This document shows, in pieces, positions 10,680 through 21,715 of a stretch of DNA of 64,000 nucleotides. Under the pieces are notes generated by a model. That model saw only the letters and a list, made by a program, of their open reading frames with translations, had not been told where the DNA came from and made no database searches. Every line of letters begins with the position of its first letter. Within the stretch, counting starts at the first letter, position 1. The stretch is taken from contig JANUWF010001179.1 in NCBI GenBank assembly GCA_026120185.1, forward strand, positions 3,947,501-4,011,500, in the 5' to 3' direction. This DNA is from Voacanga thouarsii. Its lineage: Eukaryota > Streptophyta > Magnoliopsida > Gentianales > Apocynaceae. A program made the position numbers and the translations under genes.

Positions 10680-11530
10680 TAGAGGAATATATATTTTTGA
10701 CTAATCAAACACAATATGTACGTATTCTTCCACACATAGAGTTCTCTTATTGTATACTCTATATGCCTTTTTATTGGAAGAATATCCAAGAAATATAGTC
10801 TCATCAGATTTTCTGTAAAATTTCCCAAGATTATCACTAGTATTGAGTATAAAACATATGCATCCAAAAACTATGAAATATGAAATGGATAGGAATTTGT
10901 CAAATATCAGTTCAAACGGAGTTTTTCTCAGGAATGGTCTCAGTATAACACAGTTGATAATATAGCAAGCTGTATTTACTGCTTCAGCCCAAAAATATTT
11001 TTAAAGAGAGTTTTCACAAAGCATTGATCTTTCCATTTCTTGCAAAGTTCTATTTTTCCTCTCAACCACACTATTTTGCTGAGGGGTTTTTTGTGCTGAA
11101 AAATTGTGTGAGACACCATTTTCTTCACAGAATTTTGTAAAGTTATGGTTGCGAAATTCTCTACCATTGTCACTTCGAACAAAAATTAGTTTGCAACCAA
11201 GAAAGTTTTGAACACGTTTGAGTAGTTTTGAGAATTCAAAGAAGGCTTCATCCTTTTGAGCAAGAAATAGGATTCAAGTGAATCTTGAGAAATCATCCAT
11301 AATTACATAAGCGTACCTCTTACCACCAAGACTAGTGATCCTCATTGGTCCAAATAAATCCATATGTATGAGCTCAAGAAGTTTTGAAGTTGAAATCATT
11401 TTCTTGGGCTTAAAAGAGATTTTGGTTTGTTTTCCAAATTGGCAAGCATCACACACCCGATTTCCATCAAATTTCATTTTAGGCAATCCTCTAACTAGTT
11501 CTTTTGAACATAATTTGTTTAGCAAATCAA
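10680..11530 (-). pseudogene. SIRE-type element integrase
   Basis: The piece at 11525-11274 has the zinc-binding C-D-A-C pair followed by LELIHMDLFGPM (first catalytic Asp). After an in-frame TGA, where TGG is expected (FT-stop-ILFL), the frame gives VRSDNGREF (second Asp, about 11170-11195) and NSVVERKNRTLQEM (Glu, about 11040-11080). The DDE triad is therefore intact. A second stop precedes KYFWAEAVNTACYIIN. The C-terminal part (10867-10679) reads GKFYRKSDETIFLGYSSNKKAYRVYN. Confidence 0.85.
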
Positions 11531-11555
11531 TAGATACATGTCGTAGCCTTTTATG

Positions 11556-11978
11556 CTAAAGATAGCTATCATCATCATTTACAGAGAGGCATCTAATGTC
11601 ATAGGCTACAAGAACATCAAGATAGAGGACATAAACATTTCCAACATGATTAGTAACAAAAATAGTTTCATTGCTGAAACTATTTATGATAATGCAAGAA
11701 TCTTTTTCAAACACAACTTTGCATCCATTATCACATAGCTGGCTGATACTAAGAAGTTTATACTTTAATTCATCAATTAATAGCACTTGCTTGATGATGG
11801 TTGAGGATCCTTTACCAATATTACCTATCCCTAGAAAATTTTCCTTCTTTTTGTCTCCAAACGTGACAAATCCATCATTTGTAACTTGAATATTTTTCAG
11901 CAGTCTGGCATTTTTGGTCATTTGACGTGAACATCCACTATCCAGAAGCCATTTTGTGGAGCTCTCCTTGTCCAACAA
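11556..11978 (-). CDS. SIRE-type element protease region, open fragment of pol
   Basis: This is an open 140-codon stretch with the aspartic protease active site WLLDSGCSRQMT intact near its start. It is followed by VTFGDKKKENFLGIGNIG and LLSISQLCDNGCKVVF, the standard order for copia protease and its downstream linker. It is not an independent gene but the part of the polyprotein between gag and integrase. A stop at 11976-11978 separates it from the upstream gag-pol linker. Confidence 0.8.
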   Translation of the reverse strand: MLDKESSTKWLLDSGCSRQMTKNARLLKNIQVTNDGFVTFGDKKKENFLGIGNIGKGSSTIIKQVLLIDELKYKLLSISQLCDNGCKVVFEKDSCIIINSFSNETIFVTNHVGNVYVLYLDVLVAYDIRCLSVNDDDSYL

Positions 11979-12457
11979 ATGTTCCTATACATAAGACGGA
12001 AGAGTGACTTTTGGTACCCATATTTTTTTGAGTCCATAGGGTTTAGTGATGGTTCCTTTCGCCTTTCAAACAATTTTCATGCCAAATTGTACCTTTTTCC
12101 TAATATAACACTTAGATACTTTGTGTCCAAATTTTTCATAATATGTGCAACAATTATGTATCATATGTGATGAAGTAGCTTTTACAAAATTTGTGACTTT
12201 TAGTTTTGATATCATGTATATATCCTAGACCATTTCGATTTCTAGCAGTGTGTTTTTCCCTAAGCAATTTTTGTAAATTATTTTTGCCATTTGTAAACTT
12301 TTCAATGCATGTGGTAAGATCATCGATTCTATTTTTCATATTATCAAAATTATTGATCATAGTTTCAAGAGAACAAATTTTATCACATAAGCATTTATTT
12401 TCTAAGGATATATGATGCAATGAGATGATGATAACATTTTGTTCAATGTCCGAGTGC
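11979..12457 (-). pseudogene. SIRE-type gag-pol linker with coiled-coil, cut by Gypsy-1
   Basis: The open part (12459-12154) is rich in heptad-like leucine, isoleucine and asparagine: SLENKCLCDKICSLETMINNFDNMKN, then KFTNGKNNLQKLLREKHTARNRNGLGY. A coiled-coil ending in a GKNNLxxLL...GLGY motif is characteristic of the SIRE-type gag tail. The reading is broken at 12462 by the Gypsy-1 LTR and resumes on the far side at 21716. The segment at 11979-12153 carries stops. Confidence 0.7.
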
Positions 12458-12462
12458 ATATA

Positions 12463-14013
12463 TGTTGTGTTTGAATTTGGGTATAAAAAAATTATATAAA
12501 AATAAGCACATTCCCAATCAAGTTTAAATTAAAACGTTAACCCCAAATTACACATATGAGCAAGCGTACTCATCATTAAGCATATCATAGGGTTTAAAAC
12601 GAGTGTCGATCCTCAAGGAACAAATATGCATTAATCACTTTTCTTTCATTGTTTAACCAACTCAATAAAGTGAAAAAGAATAAAAAGGAATATAAAATAG
12701 AATAGAATAAAATAAAAGAATATATACATGTCAAGGATGGAGAATTATGTAACTCAAACCATTATTTTGACAACCATGATCTTAAAGTACCAAATTATTA
12801 TTATAACTAATCATTCTCTTGGTATCATGAAGGATTAAGATGGATTCACTTCTTTTTCAATCCATAAAATCACTATCTTCTAGACAAATTAGCATCACAT
12901 ATTTTGTCTCAACTAATTCACCCAAAAGATGCATTAAACACAATCCTTGATTAAATTTTCATATTCTGGCAAACTTAAAACATGAAATTAGCCAATGAAT
13001 CCATATTCTGGCAGACATCAATTAACTTTTAATTATCCACTTCTTAGCAATTAACCCATTTTTCAAGCAAGTTAAGAGACAACACAAATAAAATTAATGA
13101 ATTGAAACCACTATCAATCCATTTTTTTTCAAGCAAGTTAATAGAAAGAAACAACAAATTAATCTCATAATCAGCATAAGTAATTAAATACTAAGAGTAA
13201 CAATCAATTAATCAAAAGATCAAAGTAACTATAAAAATCATGAATACCCAAAATAATGTCAAATTACAATAAAACAATTAATACATCATTGTTCAAAAAA
13301 AGAAAACAAAGTTAAAAGAATGCACTCATAGACAAGCCTCCTCCTTCTTCCTTCGTAGACCCTCTTGCACAATCCTCCTTAATTTGATGAATTTTTTATT
13401 TTGAGTGATTTTCTATTATGATCCATGAAATCTCCTCTTTCCCTTGTGTTTTCCCTATATTTATAGGATTTAGAAGTGCTTAAATCCCTTCCTCTAGGGT
13501 TTCTGGTCGACTAGAAGAAGAAAAATAATAAAACTCCGTAAATTGTCAAAAAATACGTGCAAAAATCGAGGCACTGCCTTAGTGGCAGTGCACAGCCAGC
13601 GGCACCTGTCTTGCCTACGGTCGAAGCTAATTGTGGTCTATTTCTCCATTCGTTCGCCGATTTTTTTTAATTTTCGCGCCATCTCTTCCAGACTGCAGCT
13701 GGTGCCGCCTCTTAGCTCCCAACCGGTACCAGTTGTGTTCTGTTCAGCTCTGTTTCACCGATTTTTCATAGCTTTGAAGTGCGTGCCAACAGCACATGGC
13801 CGATGCCAGTTCCCCTGTCCTGGCCGGCACCGCCTCTATTCTGTTTAGCGACGTTTTTACCTTATTTTACCCCTAAAATGTGAAATAATGCACAAAATAC
13901 ATTTTCAAGGATAAAATTTCAAATATGAAAGAATATGACCAGTTATTGTACAAAATGTATCACAAAATAGCCTCAAATAACTAAGAAATATATGACTAAT
14001 TTAGGCCCTATCA
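12463..14013 (-). repeat. Gypsy-1 3' LTR (left copy, 1551 bp)
   Basis: On the plus strand it starts TGTTGTGTTTGAATTTGG and ends GGCCCTATCA. It pairs with 20160-21710 over its full length; in the first 170 bp I count about 11 differences, mostly transitions. The GC-rich block 13560-13850 repeats short motifs of the type CCGGCACCG and CCGGTACC. On the minus strand a purine stretch GTATGGGGGAATG abuts the LTR start at 14014-14027 and is the likely polypurine tract. Confidence 0.92.
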
Positions 14014-15686
14014 CATTCCCCCATACTTAGCTCTTTGTTTGTCGTCGAGTAAAGTATCAAAGACAATTAGAAAAACACAAGTTTTCGTACAATCACTCAA
14101 CCAATTTCAAAATAATATTTTCAATACTTTCTTTATTCAAGACAACAAAACATATGCTACTATACCTTTCATAACAAATGCAAGACTTGTGTAAGTGAAG
14201 AATGACTAGTAGAACCATCCCAACACTTAACATCGTTCTCAAACCATTGGAAAGAATTTAGTTCAAAAGAAATATGCATTCCATAAGTTTACTTTTCATA
14301 CACTCTCTCGACTAATCCGAGACATATCATGATTCTACTTAGATCAAGTAGGGCTTTTAAGCTTGTAATGTAAGGCTATAGGGTTTGTAATGTAGCTGTT
14401 AAATGAATGATATAGAAAATCAAATATCAAAGAAGATGATAGTTTGCAAGAAAAGGATAAACAACATGTACCAATAAATTCCAAACTTTTCTTGCTCTCC
14501 TATCACCAAACCAATTAAAAACCCAGAACCTTGTATAACAATCATATCACAGTTCACGCAAATCTTGCATTCTTTTCATCAATAATTCTCAATTCATTAA
14601 TCATATTGCACAAGATAATCAAAATTTCAACAATTTTTTATTCCAACTCTCTTCCTGTGCTCTTCTCTTCTTTTTCTTTCAACTTTTCTTTCTTTTTCTC
14701 TTCTTTTCAAATGCTGCTTTTGTTTATTTCTCAATTTTTTTTTCAACATTGTCTAGCAGCTTTTTATTTTCCTCTATCTTTCTTCCTCTTTTTTCCCCCC
14801 TATCTTTAACTCAACACATGATGCATGACTGAAAGTAACAAGTCATGACATTTACACAAGTATTTTCCCTCACAATTCGTCTCCTTGGACTTTCATCCAT
14901 CAAGAGCAATCAAAGATTTGGAAGAATTCTCAAACTCTCAGAAAGAAGTAATAGACAAAGTATGATAATGGTTTTAAGAAAGAAATTAACAACTTAGGCT
15001 CAAAATAGGTCCTAGGGATAATATAAAATCGGTAGGCTCGAAAAGCTCAAACTATCCAAAGAAAGCCTATTACCGTCATCCCTAAGTTAAACTATGAATG
15101 TCTTTCTTATTTCGCCTCAAGAGGTATTCAAGTAAGTTCTAGAATGCTCAATGAATTTTAGTAGACAAATAGGTTTAAGAACAATATAAAGCATTTGATC
15201 AAGAACTACTTAGTCCAAGTACGTACAAAAAGTCATACATAAGCCACAAATAATATAGAACATATGCTCTATGATCTAGCACAAAGACATGCATTAAAAA
15301 TACATTTTGAAAAAAATCAGAAAGGCTCACAGAATTTCAAGAAGAATGAAGCATAGAAGAATTCTCATTCTAACCACTCCCCCACACTTAAACTAGACAT
15401 TGTCCTCAATGGCCAAACAAATAGAATAAGGAATTATTGCCACGGGACCAAAAATAAAGGGGAAATGAGAAGAAAGAAAATACTTCCATTCATTGTGCAT
15501 TCTTCTACAAAAGAGTAGAATTCCAGCAGAAAGGAGCAGTGTCGAAGTACCTAAAAAGAAAAATACAAAACAAAAACACCAAAGCATAAAAATTAGAAAA
15601 GAAAAAGAAATAAAAAGTAAAGAAAATAGTACAAAAAAGAAAAGTATATAGCACAAACGAAAGAAGTCAAAATAACTTAAGAAGTT
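14014..15686 (-). other. Gypsy-1 3' non-coding region
   Basis: This is 1.7 kb between the integrase end and the LTR. It contains pyrimidine-rich runs (14640-14800) and AT-rich sequence. I see no env-like protein: the frames at 14531-14809 (plus) and 15393-15656 (minus) are low-complexity phenylalanine-, serine- and leucine-rich strings with no family resemblance. Athila elements often carry an extra open frame in this position. Confidence 0.6.
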
Positions 15687-16880
15687 TTATTTTGTAGTGT
15701 CGAAGAGTACATCCACCTGATCTGTGTTGCAAAGACTTTCACCAATATAGCGTTTTACGCGATCGCCATTGACTTTGAAAGTGCCCCTAGTGGGGTGAGT
15801 AATTTCCAGGGTGCCAAAGGGGAATATCTTACTTACCGTGTATGGTCCCGACCATCTTGATTTCAACTTACCTGGAAAAAGTCGTAAGCGCGAATTGAAT
15901 AACAACACTTGATCGCCTTTCTCAAATTCGTGTTATCGAGTGATATGCTTATCATGCCATTTTTTGACCTTCTCTTTATACTACATTAAAGTATCATAAG
16001 CATCCTTGCACAACTCCTCCAAGGCTGTGAGTTGGAGCAACCTTGACTTTTCGGTTGACTTAAGATTGAGGTTAACAAGTTTTATAGCCCAATAAGCTTT
16101 ATGCTCAATCTCAACAGGTAAATGACATGCTTTTTCATAAACTAACCGAAAGGGAGTTATGCCAATTGGGGTCTTAAAAGCTAATCTGTATGCCCAAAAA
16201 GTGTCATCTAATTTTAAACTCCAATCCTTCCTATTACGGTTAATAATCTTTTCCAAGATTCTTTTAATTTTCCTATTAACCACTTCAACTTGTCTACTTG
16301 TTTGGGGATGATAGGGGGTGGCAAACCCATGGTTCACTCCTAGATATTTGAGAACTTTTTCCATTTGAGTATTACAAAAATGAGTCCCCCTATCACTAAT
16401 GAGCACATTAGGCACACCAAAACAGGTGAAAAATTTTTTCAGAAATTTTACCACAACCCTTGCATCATTATTTGGTAAAGCTTGTGCTTCTACCCACTTA
16501 GAAACATAATCCACTGCTAACAAAAAATATATATTCCCCAAAGAATTAGGAAAAAGCCCAAGAAGTCTATCCCCCAACAATCAAATATTTCACAAGTTTG
16601 AAAAATTTGTAATGGCATCTCATTAGATTTAGAAATATTACCCGTGCGTTGACACCTATCACAACTTTGAATAAATCTGCGGGAATCTTTAAACAATGTG
16701 GGCCAATAGAATCCAAACTTAAGCACCTTTCATGCAGTGTTGTTGGCTTGGTAGTGGCCTCCAACAAGTCCTTCATGACAATGTCTAAGAATATCCTCTC
16801 ATTCCTTAGTGTCCATACATCTTCGAATGATTTGGTTGGTCCGCATAATACTGAAACAAATATGGATCTTCCCAAAAGTA
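15687..16880 (-). pseudogene. Gypsy-1 integrase, broken by stops and frameshifts
   Basis: The zinc finger (HH-CC) is visible with SCDRCQRTGNISKSNEMP (16726-16517 piece). The core at 16580-15981 has DYVSKWVEAQALPNNDA, SDRGTHF and the Glu-containing VEVVNRKIKRIL, with Asp in CWGIDF upstream, so the DDE residues remain. The GQVEV motif reads RQVEV. The C-terminal piece (15908-15687) gives LFNSRLRLFPGKLKSRWSGPY, the GPF/Y-like end typical of gypsy integrases. Frame changes occur near 16580-16720, and stops at 15981 and about 15938. Confidence 0.88.
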
Positions 16881-18663
16881 ATGCCTTACTTCGGAGAGGA
16901 ATTTCTTCTTTTGTTGCATTGTGAGATCTTTTGGGATAATTCCTGCAACCAAATAATTAGCAAAGTTTACAAACCAAGGGGTGTTTGGAATCTCACCTTC
17001 TATGAGCAAAAGTTGTTCATATGGAAAGGTGTCATTGATTTCCTCCTTTACCAAGGATTCCAAATTGGGATTATCCAGTCTTGACAAGTGATCCGTAGCC
17101 AAGTTTTCTGCACCCTTTTTGTCCCTAATTTCCAAATCAAATTCCTGCAATAATAATACCCATCTTATCAATCTTGGTTCGGAATCATGTTTGGTTAGTA
17201 GGTACTTTAGGGCAGAATGGTCCTTATAAACAATGACTTTGGACAAAATAAGATAAGAACGAAATTTATCAAAAGCAAATACTATAGCAAGCGATTCTTT
17301 CTCTGTTGTTGTGTAGTTTTCTTGCGTATCCGTTAAAGTCTTGCTTGCATAGTACATGGGTTGGAAGTGCTTATTCCTCCTTTGTCCAAATTCTGCACCA
17401 ACTGCAAAATCACTTGTATCATACATTAGTTCAAATGGAAGAGACCAATCAGGCGAAATCAAAATGGGTGAATTGATCAATTTCTCCTTAAGCATGGTGA
17501 AAGCATTGAGGTAGTTTTTTATCAAAATTAAACACAGCTTCCTTTTCAAGTAAAGAGGTAAGAGGTTTGGAAATTTTTGAGAAATCTAAGATGAACCTCC
17601 TGTAAAAACCTGCATGACCAAGAAAGCTCCTTATAGCTTTCACTGACGTAGGAGGAGACAGTTTCTCAATTGCTTCGATTTTTGCTCTATCTACTTTTAT
17701 TCCCTTCCTTGAAATTTTATGCCCTAACATAATACTTTCTTGCACCATAAAGTGACATTTTTCCCAATTAAGCAAGAGGTTAGTCTCTTCACATCTTGCT
17801 AGTACATTTTTAAGATTAGATAAACACAAGTCAAACGAATCACTAAAAACTGAGAAATCATCCATAAATACCTCCATGAGTTCTTCAAATATAGCTGTCA
17901 TGCACCTTTGGAATGTTCCGAGACCATTGCAAAGATCAAACGGCATTTGATGATATGTAGAAGTACCATATGGACATGTGAAAGCAGTTTTCTCTTAATC
18001 CTCAGGAGCTATGGGAATTTGTAAGTAGCCAGAAAATCCATCCAAGAAACAATAATATTCATGTCCGACTAACCTTTCCAACATTTGCTCAATAAAAGGG
18101 AGAGGGAAGTAGTCTTTCCTAGTGGCTTTGTTTAGCATCCTATAATCAATGCAAAACCTCCAACCCATGACTAATCTCATAGGGACTAGCTCATTTTTAT
18201 CATTAGGGCTTATCGTCATTTCTCCCTTCTTTGGTGCCACTTGAGTAGGACTCACCCAAATACTATTAGAAATAGGGTAAATAATGCCTGAATCTAGAAG
18301 CGTAATCACCTTACTTTTTACCACTTCACTTATATGTGGGTTCAACTTACGTTGGGATTGCACTATGGGCTTTGTACTTTCTTCCATCAAAATCTTATGA
18401 GTGCAAAAGGATGGACTAATTCCCTTTATGTCGGTGATCTTCCATGTTATTACTCCTTTATATTTCCTCAACACACTTACCAATTTGGTCTTTTGTTCTT
18501 TAGTGAGATCTTTGGAAATAATCATAGGCAATTTATGTCCTTTAGCTAAGAACACATATTCCAAGTGCTCGGGTAGGTCTTTTAGGTCCAATTCTGGAGG
18601 ATCCTCTATGGATGATTTCATTCTTTCCAAACTGCTTTTCTCAATTTTTTCAAAACTCTTCAT
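16806..18663 (-). pseudogene. Gypsy-1 reverse transcriptase and RNase H
   Basis: RT (18663-17488) shows RFCIDYRMLNKATRKDYFPLPF, FLDGFSGYLQIPIAPED and, after a stop at 17992-17994, EVFMDDFSVF with both catalytic aspartates in the FMDD box. HKISRKGIKVDRAKIEAI and FLGHAGFYRRFI follow. RNase H (17549-16806) starts in a shifted frame with [17 protein letters not shown] and runs through [23 protein letters not shown] and [12 protein letters not shown] to TDHLSRL. One stop and one frameshift separate otherwise long open pieces, so decay is moderate. Confidence 0.9.
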
Positions 18664-19441
18664 CTTATCCTATCAATAGAGTCCTCCAAATATGCTACTG
18701 AAGTTTCCACCAACTCCTCCTCAAATGATTCCTGCATAACATCTAAAATTAGTTCATCAAGAATATCAATTCTTAAACAAGAATCATCAGAAAATGAAGG
18801 ATGTCGCATGCTTTTGTGGATTTGAATGACTACTTCCTCATCTCCAATCCTAAGTGTCAACCTCCCCCCATGAACATCAATTAACGCTTTTGTTGTAGCT
18901 AGAAAGGGTCTACCTAAGATTAAAGGGACTTTGGAATCTTCATCCATGTCAAGAATAACAAAATCTTCTGGAAATATGAATTTGTCAACTTTTACCAGCA
19001 CATCTTCTATTATACCTCTACAATATTCGATAGATCTATCTGTGAGTTTATACTTATCCTAATGGGTTGGGGTTCTCCTAGGCCTAACTTTTTAAATGTT
19101 ATATATGGTAATAAATTAATGCTAACACCTAAGTCAGCTAATACATTACAAAAATTAAGAGTGCCAATTAAACATGGAATAGAGAAACTCCTTGGATCAT
19201 TTTCTTTGTGTGGCAAATCTTGTTTGTCCTGCAATACGGCTGAACATTCTTCATTTAGTACCACTGTGGACAATTCTTCCAATTGTTTTTTGTTTACAAG
19301 CATGCTTTTGAGAAATTTGGCATATTTAGGCATGTGGATTAAGGTTTCACTGAGTGGGATGTTTATGTGCAGCTGTTTGAATATCTTAAGGAATTTGTCA
19401 AATTGGGCATCTTTTCGGGCTTTGTGTATACGGTTAGGATA
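18660..19441 (-). pseudogene. Gypsy-1 aspartic protease
   Basis: Two open pieces in different frames (19333-19010 and 19001-18660) together give the Athila-type protease region. The first reads SFSIPCLIGTLNFCNVLADLGVSINLLPY; the active-site D-L-G-V-S corresponds to D-L-G-A-S in the family. The second reads VDKFIFPEDFVILDMDEDSKVPLILGRPFLATTKALIDV, the flap and C-terminal motif. A frameshift lies at about 19001-19010. Upstream, FDKFLKIFKQLHINIPLSE in the same frame as the first piece is the usual gag-protease linker. Confidence 0.85.
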
Positions 19442-19924
19442 AGGAATTTGAGGCTAAAAAGTTGAATTTCTAATAGGATTTTCGGGAGATGGGTAGGGTG
19501 CAGCTGGTGCCGGTTCACCTAGTTCGGCCGATGCCGGTTGCGTGCTGGACACTTTGCTTTCAAGTGTACAGGGCACCGGAGCTTATTCTCTTCCTCCAGC
19601 CGGCGCCAATCGTAGTTTGCAATGTTCGGCAACTCTTTTCCACTCCGCAATGTGACAATAGCTATTTCCATTGTCCATTGGTTTTATTTCTTGAAACTTC
19701 AACACCATGTCGGTCAAAAACCAGATTTGTCTTTCCATATTGTGGATCATCTCCTCAAACTTCTCAAATGTGGAATCTATTTCTTGGAAGCGTTTTGTGA
19801 CATGGTCAACAAAATTTTCAATCACTGTCTCTAGCTCTATCGATTCTGGTGCTTTGAGTGTTATCTCAAAAGAGTGATGGGGGTTTTGCCCCTCATTATG
19901 CCTCCTCTGGTTCTAATTTGCCAT
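19442..19924 (-). pseudogene. Gypsy-1 gag remnant lacking the capsid domain and zinc knuckle
   Basis: An ATG at 19924-19922 begins MAN-stop-NQRRHNEGQ, with an in-frame TAG at codon 4. The frame continues to KAPESIELETVIENFVDHVTKRFQEID and NMERQIWFLTDMVLKF. That segment corresponds to the C-terminal linker of Athila gag, after the zinc knuckle. The capsid part seen intact in Gypsy-2 (SFSLRDRVKLWLKSLPLGSI) and the CCHC knuckle are absent. The remnant is about 160 codons where Athila gag is usually several hundred. Confidence 0.7.
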
Positions 19925-20135
19925 TTTACCTAAACATAGAAGATAGTTAGATAACAGAATTCACCATTCAGACAAAATAAAAAAAAACTAATTAGTCAAT
20001 TAAACATCAGTCAAAGTTAGTAAATTCGATTACAAAGATACACAAGATGCAAAGGATAGCACCTTTTTGCAAAAAAGAACAATTGTACAAATTTACATGA
20101 TTAAATAAACAAAATCTAAGTTTTCATGATATTGT

Positions 20136-20153
20136 TCCCTGACAACGGCGCCA
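20136..20153 (-). promoter_or_regulatory. Primer binding site for tRNA-Asp (Gypsy-1)
   Basis: On the plus strand TCCCTGACAACGGCGCCA matches 16 of 18 bases of the 3' end of plant tRNA-Asp, TCCCCGGCAACGGCGCCA as I recall it. It sits 6 nt inside the right LTR and so fixes the minus-strand orientation of the element. A tRNA-Asp PBS is typical of Athila elements. Both mismatches are the transitions expected from decay of a methylated C. Confidence 0.88.
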
Positions 20154-20159
20154 AAAACT

Positions 20160-21710
20160 TGTTGTGTTTGAGTTTGGGTATAAAAAAATCATATAAAAAT
20201 AAGCACATTCCTAATCAAGTTTAAATTAAAACATTAACCCCAAATTATACATATGAGCAGGCGTACTCATCATTAAGCATATCATAAGGTTTAAAACAAG
20301 TGTCAATCCTCAAGGAACAAGTATGCATTAATCACTTTTCTTTCATTGTTTAATCGACTCAATAAAGTGAAAAAGAATAAAAAGGAATATAAAATAAAAT
20401 AAAATAAAATAAAAGAATATATACATGTCAAGTATGGAGAATTATGTAACTCAAACCATTATTTTGACAACCATGATCTTAAAGTACCAAATTATTATTA
20501 TAACTAATCATTCTCTTGGTATCATGAAGGATTAAGATGGATTCACTTCTTTTTCAATCCATGAAATCACTATCTTCTAGACAAATTAGCATCACATATT
20601 TTGTCTCAACTAATTCACTCAAAAGATGCATTAAACACAATCCTTGATTAAATTTCCATATTCCGGCAAACTTAAAATATGAAATTAACCAATGAATCCA
20701 TATTCTGGCAGACATCAATTAATCTTTAATTACTCAATTCTTAGTAATTAACTCCCTTTTCAAGTAAGTTAAGAGACAACACATATGAAATTAATGAAAT
20801 GAGACCACCATCAACCCCTTTTTTCAAGCAAGTTAATAGAAAGAAATAGCAAATTAATCTCGTAATCAGCATAAGTAATTAAATACCAAGAGTACCAATC
20901 AATTAATCAAAAGATCAAAGTAACTCTAAAAATCATCAATACTGAAAATAATGTCAAATTACAATAAAAAAAAAATTAATATATCATTGTTTAAGAAAAG
21001 AAAACAAAGTTAAAAGAAAGCACTCATAGACAAGCCTCCTTCTTCTTCTTTCGTAGACCCTCTTGCACAATCCTCTTTGATCTGATGAATTCCTGATTTT
21101 GAGTGATTTTTCGTTATGATCCGTGAATTCTCCTCTTTCCCCTGTGTTTTCCCTATATTTATAAGCTTTAGAAGTGCCTAAATCCCTTCCACTAGGGTTT
21201 CTGGTTGATTAGAAAAAGGAAAATACTAAAACTCCGTAAATTGCCAAAAAATACGCACGAAAATCGAGGCACCACCATAGTGGTAGTGCACAGCCGGCGG
21301 CGCCTGTCCTGCCTAGGGCCGGCGCCAGTTGTGGCTGTTTCTCCATCCGTTTGCCATTTTTTCTTGATTTTCACGCCACCTCTTCCAGACTACAGCCAGC
21401 GCCGCCTCTGAGCTCCCAACCGGCACCAGCCGTGTTAGGTTCAACTCTGTTTCACCGGTTTTTCATTATTTTGTAGTGCGTGCCAATAGCACGTGGTCGG
21501 TACCAGTTCCCCTATCCTGGCCGGCACCGCCTCTATTATGTTTAATGACGTTTTTGCTTTATTTTACCCCTAAAATCTGAAATAATGTACAAATTAACTT
21601 TTCAAGGGTAAAATCTCAAATATGAAGGAATATGACCAGTTATTGTACAAAATATATCACATAATAGCCTCAAATAACTAGAAAATATATGACTAATTTA
21701 GGCCCTATCA
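20160..21710 (-). repeat. Gypsy-1 5' LTR (right copy, 1551 bp)
   Basis: It is the same length as the left copy, with the same TG...CA ends (plus strand TGTTGTG...CCTATCA). Differences from the left LTR are mostly single transitions, plus a short A-run difference near 20965. The GC-rich block 21260-21540 repeats the CCGGCGCC and CCGGCACC motifs of the left LTR. ATATA of the target duplication follows at 21711-21715. Confidence 0.92.
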
Positions 21711-21715
21711 ATATA

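Larger units (their letters stand above)
12463..21710 (-). mobile_element. Gypsy-1: complete Athila-type Ty3/gypsy element inserted in the SIRE-type element
   Basis: Two LTRs of 1551 bp each (12463-14013 and 20160-21710) flank a 6.1-kb interior. The 5-bp target duplication ATATA is perfect (12458-12462 and 21711-21715). The PBS next to the right LTR matches tRNA-Asp and the coding order is protease, RT, RNase H, integrase on the minus strand. Pol phrases such as RFCIDYRMLNKATRKDYFPLPFIEQ and KACHLPVEIEHKAYWAIK are Athila-like. Most of gag and any env-like region are missing, so the element is short for its group and probably non-autonomous. Confidence 0.92.

Noticed and set aside
14531..14809. 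92-codon open frame in the Gypsy-1 3' region
   Set aside because: A low-complexity phenylalanine-, serine- and leucine-rich string from a pyrimidine tract with no homology; it lies antisense to the element.
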